From Pseudomonadota bacterium (GTDB lineage: Bacteria > Pseudomonadota > Alphaproteobacteria > Rhizobiales > Beijerinckiaceae): DNA of 8,199 nt. Location: contig JAEWKP010000306.1 in assembly GCA_023393655.1 (NCBI GenBank), positions 1 through 8,199 on the forward strand, read 5' to 3'. The translations under genes and the position numbers were made by a program. The notes below the pieces were generated by a model. The model did no database searches. It was not told the origin of the DNA and saw only the letters and a program-made list of their open reading frames with translations. Below, in pieces: positions 1-5,627 of the stretch; position 1 is the first letter of the stretch; every line of letters starts with the position of its first letter.

Positions 1-1031
1 GCGCGGTGTTGCTGGCGGCCGAGGCCTTGCAGGCGCGTGAGCACGAGCCCGAGAAGGCGCTCGCCGCTGCGCTCGAAGCGGTGAAGCTGGCACCGGCGCT
101 GACGCCGGCCGCGGCCCTGGCCGGCCGGATGCTCGCCGAGCGCGGCGATGTCCGCAAGGCCTCGAAGCTGCTGGAGGTGGCCTGGAAGGATGCGCCGCAT
201 CCCGACATCGCCGCCGCCTATCTCGATGCGCGGCCGGGCGACAGCGCGCTCGACCGCCTCGCCCGGGCGACGACACTGACGAAGCTGCGTCCCTCCGATC
301 CTGAAAGCGTGCTGGCACTGACCGGTGCCGCGATCCAGGCGCGCGAGTTCCAGAAGGCGCGCGAGACGCTGAAGCCCTTGCTGGCAGGCGGTGCGTCTGT
401 GCGCGCCTGTCTGCTGATGGCCGAGCTTGAGGATGCCGAGCATGGCGCGGCCGGCCGGGTGCGCGAATGGCTGGCGCGGGCGACGCGGGCGCCGCGCGAT
501 GCCGCCTGGGTGGCGGACGGACTGGTCTCCGACCATTGGATGCCGGTTTCGCCGATTACCGGCCGACTCGACGCCTTCGTCTGGACGGTCCCGCCGGCGA
601 CGCTCGGCAGCCAGGCACAAGCCGTCGACGACGTGCTGGCCGATCTCGACGATTCGACCAAGCTGATCGAGGTGAAGGCCGAGAGCGTCACGACGATCGA
701 GCCTGCGGCCGTTGCACCGCCTCCTCCGCCTCCGCCCGCGCCGAAGGAGGAGCCCAAGCCGGAGCCGGCCGCTGCTGTCATGCCCGCGGCTGCGAAGGAG
801 GAGCCGAAGCCGGTTCTCGAACCGAAGCCGGTGGAAGCGGTCGTCGAATCCGCGAAGCCCGTTGAACCGAAGCCCATCGAGGCCAAACCGGTGGAAAGCA
901 AGCCCGTTCCACGCGAGACTGCATCGCCCAAGCCGGTGATCTTCCCGGTTTCGCATGCACCCGACGATCCGGGCCCGGAGGAGGAACCGCCGCCGGAGCC
1001 GAAGAAGAGCGGCTTCAGGCTGTTCGGCTGA
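1..1031 (+). CDS. hemY: HemY-like TPR protein, 3' part (5' end outside window)
   Basis: The reading frame is open from the left edge, and the GTG at 6 is most likely an internal Val codon, so the N-terminus (which in this family carries membrane segments and the HemY_N domain) is missing. What remains is about 341 residues. Residues 1-150 are Ala/Leu-rich helical repeats of TPR character (for example the stretch around EKALAAALEAVKLAP). A conserved block around residue 178 (WMPVSPITGRLDAFVW) is typical of rhizobial HemY. From about residue 238 the protein turns into a Pro/Lys/Glu-rich low-complexity tail ending in SGFRLFG. HemY is an inner-membrane TPR protein linked genetically to late haem synthesis. 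Its biochemical role is unsettled, and it is unrelated to the protoporphyrinogen oxidase that is also called HemY in Gram-positives. The stop lies 46 bp before rluD on the same strand, so co-transcription is possible. Family call is fairly sure from the C-terminal block; function is inferred. Confidence 0.8.
   Translation, partial: AVLLAAEALQAREHEPEKALAAALEAVKLAPALTPAAALAGRMLAERGDVRKASKLLEVAWKDAPHPDIAAAYLDARPGDSALDRLARATTLTKLRPSDPESVLALTGAAIQAREFQKARETLKPLLAGGASVRACLLMAELEDAEHGAAGRVREWLARATRAPRDAAWVADGLVSDHWMPVSPITGRLDAFVWTVPPATLGSQAQAVDDVLADLDDSTKLIEVKAESVTTIEPAAVAPPPPPPPAPKEEPKPEPAAAVMPAAAKEEPKPVLEPKPVEAVVESAKPVEPKPIEAKPVESKPVPRETASPKPVIFPVSHAPDDPGPEEEPPPEPKKSGFRLFG
717..911 (+). repeat. 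Pro/Lys-rich degenerate repeat tract inside hemY
   Basis: Seven consecutive proline codons (717-737) lead into a stretch (741-911) in which short units of the type K-P-V/I-E and E-P-K-P recur many times, such as EEPKP, LEPKPVE, AKPVEPKPIE and AKPVESKP. The units are encoded by similar but not identical codons, so this is a degenerate amino-acid repeat, not a fresh microsatellite. Such tails are usually extended and disordered. On an inner-membrane protein it could act as a spacer or interaction tail; that is inference. Confidence 0.8.
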
Positions 1032-1077
1032 GCGGAAAAGGCGTGCGGCCGGCGGCCATGCGCCTTATAGCGGCGCG

Positions 1078-2106
1078 ATGACATCTGTTTCCGATCCGAA
1101 TGCCGCCGTCACGCTCACGGTCGGCCCCGAGCAGGCCGGCCAGCGGCTGGACAAGGCGCTCACCTTGCTCGCCGGCGAGATTTCGCGCGCCCGATTGCAG
1201 CAGGTCATCAAGGAGGGCGGGGTCAGCCTCAACGGCGCCGTTTTCAGCGATGGCAGCCGCAAGGTCGTCGAGGGCGACACGATCGCGCTCGTCATGCCCG
1301 CGGCGAAGCCGGCCGATCCGATCGGGCAGGATATCCCGCTCGACGTCGTCTACGAGGACGAGCACCTGGTCGTCATCGACAAGCCTGCGGGGCTTGTCGT
1401 CCATCCGGCCGGCGGGCATGAGGACGGGACGCTGGTCAACGCGCTGATCGCCCATTGCGGCGAGAGCCTGTCCGGCATCGGTGGCGTCAGGCGGCCGGGC
1501 ATCGTGCACCGGCTCGACAAGGATACCAGCGGCCTGCTCGTCGTCGCCAAGAACGACCGGGCGCATCAGAAGCTCGCTAAGCAGTTCGCCGACCATGGCC
1601 GCACCGGCCCGCTCCAGCGCGCCTATCTTGCCATCGCCTGGGGCGTTCCGCGCCTGCGCGAAGGCACGATCGATGCGCCGATCGAGCGTTCGACCCGCAA
1701 CCGCGAGAAGATGACCGTGGTGAAGGAGGGGCGCGGGCGCGAGGCGATCACCCATATCGAGTTGCTCGAACGCTATCCGCCGCTGCTCAAAGGGCTCGAC
1801 GAGACCGAACCGCTGGCGAGCCTGATCGAGTGCCGGCTGGAAACCGGGCGGACGCACCAGATCCGCGTGCATATGAGCCATATCGGCCATCCGCTGCTGG
1901 GCGACCAGCTCTACGGCTCGGGCTTTGCCACCAAGGCGGTCCGTCTGCCTGCCGATGCGCAGGCGGCGCTGGCCACGCTCGGCCGGCAGGCGCTGCATGC
2001 GGCAATCCTCGGATTCGAGCATCCGGCGAGCGGCGAAGAGATGCTGTTCGAATCCGATCCGCCCGAGGATTTTGCGAATCTGCAAGCAGCACTCGCGAGG
2101 CTGTGA
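1078..2106 (+). CDS. rluD: RluD-type 23S rRNA pseudouridine synthase
   Basis: A 342-aa protein that isomerises uridine to pseudouridine in large-subunit rRNA; E. coli RluD acts on U1911, U1915 and U1917 of helix 69. An N-terminal S4 RNA-binding domain spans about residues 22-80 (QRLDKAL to the VVEGD turn). The RluA-family catalytic domain follows, with the signature HRLDKDTSGLLVVAKN in which Asp147 is the expected catalytic residue. The LVVIDKPAGLVVHPAGGHEDG segment precedes it, and the late motif RLETGRTHQIRVHMSHIGHPLLGD is also present. Length fits RluD (about 325-345 aa). The ATG at 1078 is chosen because conserved sequence begins soon after it; the open frame upstream to 955 is an Arg-rich out-of-frame reading of the hemY end. 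No clear Shine-Dalgarno precedes it, which is common in these genomes. RluC-like specificity cannot be fully excluded, but the S4 plus KPAGLVVHP pattern favours RluD. Confidence 0.92.
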   Translation: MTSVSDPNAAVTLTVGPEQAGQRLDKALTLLAGEISRARLQQVIKEGGVSLNGAVFSDGSRKVVEGDTIALVMPAAKPADPIGQDIPLDVVYEDEHLVVIDKPAGLVVHPAGGHEDGTLVNALIAHCGESLSGIGGVRRPGIVHRLDKDTSGLLVVAKNDRAHQKLAKQFADHGRTGPLQRAYLAIAWGVPRLREGTIDAPIERSTRNREKMTVVKEGRGREAITHIELLERYPPLLKGLDETEPLASLIECRLETGRTHQIRVHMSHIGHPLLGDQLYGSGFATKAVRLPADAQAALATLGRQALHAAILGFEHPASGEEMLFESDPPEDFANLQAALARL

Positions 2107-2129
2107 GCGAATCCGGCGCCTTTGCCACC

Positions 2130-2157
2130 TTTCCGCCAGAGTGAGTTCGCATATACT
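2130..2157 (+). promoter_or_regulatory. Candidate housekeeping-type promoter of rpoH
   Basis: TATACT at 2152-2157 is a good -10 match in otherwise GC-rich DNA. A weak -35 (TTTCCG, 2130-2135) lies 16 bp upstream. It would give an rpoH leader of about 160 nt. I see no CTTG-type RpoH -35 element and no complete GGAAC-N16/17-GTT (EcfG-type) promoter in the gap. Called from consensus by eye only. Confidence 0.35.
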
Positions 2158-2281
2158 GGGGTTGTTCGGATGCGGATGGCCAAGGGGGCGCCGCAAGCGA
2201 GCGTTCCGACCGAACCGATGACAGGTTCCCGCGTTGGATCGTTTTGCCGAATCCGAAGCCTGCGCGAAGGTTGATCGCGCG

Positions 2282-2308
2282 GAGGGCCTGCCGCCAAGCG
2301 GGGGCCTC
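2282..2308 (+). promoter_or_regulatory. Hairpin in the rpoH leader, next to the Shine-Dalgarno
   Basis: An inverted repeat can pair GAGG (2282-2285) with CCTC (2305-2308), CCT (2287-2289) with GGG (2302-2304, one wobble), and CCGC (2291-2294) with GCGG (2298-2301), leaving a 3-nt loop and two single-base bulges. It ends 4 nt before the AGGAG ribosome-binding site (2313-2317). It does not itself sequester the Shine-Dalgarno. A role in rpoH translation control is speculative. Confidence 0.4.
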
Positions 2309-2312
2309 GATG

Positions 2313-2317
2313 AGGAG
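2313..2317 (+). promoter_or_regulatory. Ribosome-binding site deciding the rpoH start
   Basis: AGGAG lies 7 nt before the ATG at 2325. The in-frame ATG at 2310 overlaps this site and has no comparable site of its own, so 2325 is the preferred start. Confidence 0.75.
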
Positions 2318-2324
2318 AACGAGC

Positions 2325-3221
2325 ATGGCGAGTGCTTCGCTGCCCGTCCTGTCCGCCGAAGGCGGACTGTCACGTTATCTCGATGAAATCCGCAAGTTCC
2401 CGATGCTGGAACCGAGCCAGGAATACATGCTGGCCAAGCGCTGGCGCGAGCATGGCGACCGCGATGCGGCGCACCAGCTCGTCACGTCTCACCTGCGCCT
2501 GGTCGCCAAGATCGCCATGGGCTATCGCGGCTACGGCCTGCCGATCGGCGAAGTCGTGTCGGAAGGCAATGTCGGCCTGATGCAGGCGGTGAAGCGCTTC
2601 GAGCCCGAGAAGGGCTTCCGCCTCGCCACCTACGCGATGTGGTGGATCAAGGCCTCGATCCAGGAATACATCCTGCGCTCGTGGTCGCTGGTGAAGATGG
2701 GCACGACCGCTAACCAGAAGAAGCTGTTCTTCAACCTGCGCAAGGCCAAGAGCAAGATCTCGGCGCTGGGCGAAGGCGATCTTCGCCCCGACCAGGTCAA
2801 GCAGATCGCGACCAAGCTCGGCGTCAACGAGCAGGACGTGGTCGACATGAACCGCCGCCTCGGCGGTGACGCGTCGCTCAACACGCCGCTGCGCGAGGAT
2901 GGCGAGGGCGAGTGGCAGGACTGGCTGGTCGACGATTCGGAAAGCCAGGAGCGCCGTCTCGCCGATTCCGAGGAGGCGGATAACCGTCACTCGGCGCTGC
3001 GCGAGGCGCTGGAGGTGCTCAATCCGCGCGAGCGGCGCATCTTTGAGGCGCGCCGCCTGGCCGAGGACCCGATCACCCTGGAGCAGCTCTCCGAGGAGTT
3101 CGGCGTGTCGCGCGAGCGCGTCCGCCAGATCGAGGTCCGTGGCTTCGAGAAGGTGCAGGAGGCGGTGAAGAAGGCGATCACCCGCATTGAGGCGCCGCGC
3201 GCGGCGCTGCCGGCGGCCTGA
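2325..3221 (+). CDS. rpoH: RNA polymerase heat-shock sigma factor RpoH (sigma-32)
   Basis: A 298-aa group 3 sigma factor that directs RNA polymerase to heat-shock promoters (chaperones and proteases). Region 1.2/2 begins near GGLSRYLDEIRKFPMLEP. Region 2, about residues 80-120, contains EGNVGLMQAV, FRLATYAMWWIKASIQEYIL and the -10-recognition segment. The RpoH box, diagnostic for this subfamily, is at about residues 131-139 (QKKLFFNLR). The region 4.2 helix-turn-helix runs from about residue 252 to 278 (LEQLSEEFGVSRERVRQIEVRGFEKVQ) and recognises the -35 element. Length and sequence resemble the RpoH1 type of rhizobia, many of which carry more than one rpoH copy; whether this genome does cannot be seen here. 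The gene has its own leader of about 218 bp, a strong ribosome-binding site and a strong terminator, so it looks monocistronic. Confidence 0.97.
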   Translation: MASASLPVLSAEGGLSRYLDEIRKFPMLEPSQEYMLAKRWREHGDRDAAHQLVTSHLRLVAKIAMGYRGYGLPIGEVVSEGNVGLMQAVKRFEPEKGFRLATYAMWWIKASIQEYILRSWSLVKMGTTANQKKLFFNLRKAKSKISALGEGDLRPDQVKQIATKLGVNEQDVVDMNRRLGGDASLNTPLREDGEGEWQDWLVDDSESQERRLADSEEADNRHSALREALEVLNPRERRIFEARRLAEDPITLEQLSEEFGVSRERVRQIEVRGFEKVQEAVKKAITRIEAPRAALPAA

Positions 3222-3246
3222 CCGGTCTTCGTTACGAGAGTTTGAA

Positions 3247-3272
3247 GGGGCGCCGCGAGGCGCCCCTTTTTT
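3247..3272 (+). terminator. Rho-independent terminator of rpoH
   Basis: A perfect 8-bp GC stem (GGGGCGCC 3247-3254 with GGCGCCCC 3259-3266) is closed by a GCGA tetraloop and followed by six T (3267-3272), 25 bp after the rpoH stop. The next gene, on the minus strand, has its stop codon at 3274-3276. Read in that direction the same stem is followed only by TTCAAACT, so termination from the minus side should be weaker. Confidence 0.95.
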
Positions 3273-3273
3273 G

Positions 3274-4314
3274 TCAATACAGCGGCGGCAGTGGCTGGAG
3301 CGGCAGGCGGAAGGGGCCGATGAAGACCCGGCCTTCGCGCAGTGAGACCGGGGGCAGGGTCGTCAAGCCCGGCGCCGTAGCGGTGTTGCCGCTGCGCCCG
3401 CCCAGAAAGCCGCCGAGGCCGCCCAAGAGGTTGCCGACGCGCAGGCCGCCGATCTGCTCGATACCGGCCGCCGCCAACTGGAGATCGCCGGCAACGCGGT
3501 GCAACGGGTCGAGCATCAACTGCCCGCTGCCATCGACGCGGGCCTTGCCCTTGGTCGAGACCAGGCGGGTCAGCTCGAAAGTTCCGTTGGCGGCGCGCCA
3601 GCTTTCGAGCGCGTCGGGGTTGAAGCCCTTGCGGAAGCTCTCGGCCTGGGTGAGCGTCGCCTGCAGGTCGATCTCGCCGGTCTCGGTATTGCCGAGCAGC
3701 GCGTCGATCAGCGGCAGGATCGTGCCCTTGGCCGCGATGGCGATGTCCACCGCCTGCTCGGCGGCGGGGCGTGTCGGGTTGCGACGCAGATGCGTTTCGA
3801 GCGTGGCAGCGCCCCAGCTCTCGGTCGCAAGGCCGGGTGTGGTCAGCACGCCGCGCGGTTCGCTTGCGACCAGCGCAAAGCGCTCCGGGCTGCGCCAGGC
3901 GAAGCTGGCATCGAGATCCTTCCAGGTCAGGTCGAGCACGCGGCCTTCGGGCAAGGTGACTTTCGCCGGGCTCGATGCTTCGAGGATGGCGAGGCCGGGC
4001 GAATAGATCTGGCCGACCGCAACGGCGGGGCCGGTCTCGACGCGTACGGCGTCGCCCCAGCGCGTCGAGGTCAGGGTCAGCGCCTTGCAGCGCAACTCGA
4101 TGCGGAAGGGAAAGCCGCCGATGCTGCGGTCGGTGCAGGTCCAGGTGCGGCCGCGCTCGGCCTCGCGCGCCAGCGCGACGTCGATCCCGGTCGCGATGCG
4201 ATCGCGCGCATAGAACCAGAAGGCGGACCAGGCGGCGGCGAGGACGACAAGCAGCATGAAAGGTCCGTAGAGCCAGAAGCGGCTGCGGCGGCGCGTCGGG
4301 AGGGGATCGGTCAT
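3274..4314 (-). CDS. DUF2125-family membrane-anchored protein
   Basis: A 346-aa protein of unknown function that I assign to the DUF2125 family of alphaproteobacteria. A basic N-terminus (RRRSR) is followed by one hydrophobic segment at about residues 15-35, predicting a signal anchor with the remainder in the periplasm. The hallmark is the conserved block at about residues 58-76, WTCTDRSIGGFPFRIELRC. Its two cysteines (60 and 76) could form a disulfide in the periplasm. The rest is beta-rich, reminiscent of AsmA-like or lipid-transfer folds, but I cannot demonstrate this. A Gly-rich stretch (about 295-306) precedes the C-terminus. The start at 4314 puts the membrane anchor at the usual position; AGGA lies 11 nt upstream, slightly far. 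It is divergent from chaC and its stop abuts the rpoH terminator. Confidence 0.85.
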   Translation of the reverse strand: MTDPLPTRRRSRFWLYGPFMLLVVLAAAWSAFWFYARDRIATGIDVALAREAERGRTWTCTDRSIGGFPFRIELRCKALTLTSTRWGDAVRVETGPAVAVGQIYSPGLAILEASSPAKVTLPEGRVLDLTWKDLDASFAWRSPERFALVASEPRGVLTTPGLATESWGAATLETHLRRNPTRPAAEQAVDIAIAAKGTILPLIDALLGNTETGEIDLQATLTQAESFRKGFNPDALESWRAANGTFELTRLVSTKGKARVDGSGQLMLDPLHRVAGDLQLAAAGIEQIGGLRVGNLLGGLGGFLGGRSGNTATAPGLTTLPPVSLREGRVFIGPFRLPLQPLPPLY

Positions 4315-4538
4315 GCGGCAGGCATTCCTTGCGCGGAGGCGGGCGGATCGCTAGATCGCCCGGACGGCTTTGCCGGGCGGTCTATCACGTTGGCGTGGCA
4401 CCGGATTTGCTCGAAAAGCGGATGACGCTCTTCAGCCCGATGGTTTAGCTCGCCGGGCGGGAAGGCGCCAGAGCAGGCGACCCGAACGAACCGGCAAGCT
4501 CAGCAAGCAGGCCGACGCGGCCAAATTATGGGACGAGG
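4315..4538. other. Divergent intergenic region between the DUF2125 gene and chaC
   Basis: A 224-bp gap that must hold the promoters of both divergent genes. I see no convincing -35/-10 pair and no credible small ORF. It contains two overlapping inverted repeats. One pairs GGGC(G)GATC at 4341-4349 with GATCGCCC at 4354-4361. The other pairs GCCCGG at 4358-4363 with CCGGGC at 4373-4378. The two share 4358-4361 and so cannot form together in RNA. Confidence 0.6.
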
Positions 4539-5108
4539 ATGACGACCGAATTCGGCGCGACGGATCTCTGGGTCTTCGGTTACGGCTCGCTGATCTGGCG
4601 GCCGGGCTTCGCTTTCGAGGAGAGCGTGCAGGCCCGCCTCCACGGCTATCACCGCTCGCTCTGTGTGTTCTCGCATGTGCATCGCGGCACGCCGGAGCGG
4701 CCGGGGCTGGTGCTGGGTCTCGATCGCGGCGGGGTCTGTCGTGGGCTCGCCTTCCGCGTCGCAGCCTCGAAGGCACAGGAGACGGTGGACTATCTGCGGG
4801 CGCGCGAGCAGGCGACGGCGGTCTATCTCGAGCGCCATGTCGCGTTGAAGCTGGAGGATGGCCGGCAGGCGCGCGGGATCGTCTATGTCGTGGACCGCAA
4901 ACACCTGCAATATGCAGGCAAGCTGCCGCCGGCGCAGTTGCTCAAGCTCGTGCGGGAGGGCCGGGGCCAGTCCGGCGAGAACCCCGATTACGTGCTGCAG
5001 ACGCATGAGCATCTGCGAAAGATGGGTATCTTCGATCCCGTGCTGGCCGGATTGGCTCAGGAATTGGCGCCGGGCCTCGGCGCGCCGCATCCGCCGCTGG
5101 CAGGTTAG
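4539..5108 (+). CDS. ChaC-type gamma-glutamylcyclotransferase
   Basis: A 189-aa cytosolic enzyme of the ChaC family, expected to cleave glutathione into 5-oxoproline and cysteinyl-glycine. The N-terminal substrate-binding loop VFGYGSLIWRPGF (residues 12-24) is intact. The GTPERPGLVLGLDRGG block at 50-65 is typical of ChaC rather than of other gamma-glutamylcyclotransferases. Glu90 in YLRAREQA is the probable catalytic acid/base. The NPDYVLQTHEHLRKMGIFD segment near the C-terminus also matches the family. Length is near the short form (human ChaC2 184 aa; E. coli ChaC 231 aa). The ATG at 4539 puts the motif at the normal distance from the N-terminus. GGGA at 4530-4533 is a modest ribosome-binding site with 5-nt spacing. 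The gene ends 14 bp from the convergent small gene. Confidence 0.9.
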   Translation: MTTEFGATDLWVFGYGSLIWRPGFAFEESVQARLHGYHRSLCVFSHVHRGTPERPGLVLGLDRGGVCRGLAFRVAASKAQETVDYLRAREQATAVYLERHVALKLEDGRQARGIVYVVDRKHLQYAGKLPPAQLLKLVREGRGQSGENPDYVLQTHEHLRKMGIFDPVLAGLAQELAPGLGAPHPPLAG

Positions 5109-5122
5109 CTAGAAGCTCCCGG

Positions 5123-5521
5123 TCACCCCTCCGGGCTCGCTTCCGGCATCAGGTCGAGCAGGGCGGCACGGCGGCTGATCCCGTCCTCGGCGAGTAGGTG
5201 GACATGGATCTCGCAGGCGCCGGCGGCGATGATCGAACGCTGCCAGCGGCCGAGCGCGGCTTCGATGCCGAAGGGGCCGGAATCGCGGGCGGCGATGACA
5301 CGCCGATCGTTGGAGACCGCGAGCAGGACTGCATCGGTGAAGCCCAGCGCATGCGCGTCGTCGACGGCGAAGACCGAGGCGACATAGCGGCGGCCGGAGC
5401 GGCCGCGCCAGGCGGTGAAACGGCGCTCGCTCAGCGCAGCGGTGCTGCGCAGGGGCATTTCGCGGGCGGCAGGCGCCTCGTCGAAGAGATCGGGTGTGTC
5501 GCGATAGGCGAGAGCGGCCAT
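5123..5521 (-). CDS. Uncharacterised 132-aa protein, putatively LexA-regulated
   Basis: I do not recognise a named family. The product is soluble-looking, with no signal peptide or membrane segment. It has a variable acidic N-terminus (about residues 1-30) and a compact core that includes FTAWRGRSGRRYVASVFAVDD (about 36-56), a hydrophobic strand-like FTDAVLLAVSND, and a C-terminal EIHVHLLAED. The alternation suggests a small alpha/beta fold; no catalytic motif is evident. It resembles hypothetical proteins I associate with Hyphomicrobiales genomes, but this is from memory. The start is well supported: AGGAGG with 7-nt spacing. The promoter region carries an exact GTTC-N7-GTTC, the LexA operator form of alphaproteobacteria, so induction after DNA damage is predicted. 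Its stop lies 14 bp from that of the convergent chaC. Confidence 0.82.
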   Translation of the reverse strand: MAALAYRDTPDLFDEAPAAREMPLRSTAALSERRFTAWRGRSGRRYVASVFAVDDAHALGFTDAVLLAVSNDRRVIAARDSGPFGIEAALGRWQRSIIAAGACEIHVHLLAEDGISRRAALLDLMPEASPEG

Positions 5522-5528
5522 GTCCGTT

Positions 5529-5534
5529 CCTCCT
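5529..5534 (-). promoter_or_regulatory. Strong Shine-Dalgarno of the 132-aa gene
   Basis: Read on the minus strand this is AGGAGG, 7 nt before the ATG at 5521. It is the best ribosome-binding site in the window and fixes the start. Confidence 0.85.
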
Positions 5535-5541
5535 GTGATAG

Positions 5542-5556
5542 GAACAAAATGGGAAC
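5542..5556 (-). promoter_or_regulatory. Candidate LexA (SOS) operator, GTTC-N7-GTTC
   Basis: On the minus strand GTTC, seven bases (CCATTTT), GTTC; on the plus strand GAAC at 5542-5545 and 5553-5556. This direct repeat is the established LexA box of alphaproteobacteria, unlike the palindromic boxes of E. coli or Bacillus. It lies 21-35 bp upstream of the start codon, between and over the putative promoter elements, where a bound repressor would block RNA polymerase. Confidence 0.7.
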
Positions 5557-5574
5557 GAGATGGGGATAAGTCAA
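5546..5574 (-). promoter_or_regulatory. Candidate core promoter of the 132-aa gene
   Basis: TTGACT (5574-5569 on the minus strand) matches the -35 consensus in five of six bases. At 17-bp spacing lies CATTTT (5551-5546), a weak -10. Transcription would start at about 5540, giving a very short leader that still contains the ribosome-binding site. The LexA-type repeat overlaps the -10 and spacer. Confidence 0.5.
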
Positions 5575-5579
5575 GCGCT

Positions 5580-5604
5580 GCCGGAAGCGAAACCGCGCTT
5601 CGGC
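5580..5604 (-). terminator. Hairpin after plsC, possible weak terminator
   Basis: On the minus strand GCCGAAGCG (5604-5596) pairs with CGCTTC(C)GGC (5589-5580) with one bulged base and a 6-nt loop. It begins 23 nt after the plsC stop. No T-run follows, so it is at best a weak or Rho-assisted terminator separating plsC from the next gene's promoter. Confidence 0.35.
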
Positions 5605-5627
5605 CTGCTCGATGCTGTCAGGGCATG

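Noticed and set aside
218..1084. A 288-codon minus-strand frame opposite hemY, rich in Gly/Ser/Thr
   Set aside because: It is the complement of the Pro/Lys repeat tail; its low complexity follows from that tract, and the plus-strand frame has family motifs.
2203..2228. GTTC/GAAC words upstream of rpoH as a LexA box
   Set aside because: The direct repeats do not have the 7-bp spacing (GTTC words are about 18 bp apart and the GAAC between is inverted), so they do not form an SOS operator.
1015..2373. A 452-codon open frame on the minus strand opposite rluD
   Set aside because: It is antisense to a clearly conserved gene, has Arg/Ala-rich composition typical of GC-rich shadow frames, and no recognisable domain.
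3242..4425. Overlapping plus-strand frames opposite the DUF2125 gene
   Set aside because: They begin inside the rpoH terminator or mid-gene, lack ribosome-binding sites, and oppose a gene with a membrane anchor and family block.
4431..4495. A tRNA-like stretch (GGTTTAGCTC ... GAACGAACC)
   Set aside because: There is no acceptor stem, anticodon arm or coherent cloverleaf; resemblance is limited to short D-arm-like words.
5541..5575. GGAAC words on the plus strand as a possible EcfG (general stress) promoter
   Set aside because: No GTT element lies 16-17 bp downstream of either GGAAC, and no plus-strand gene follows.
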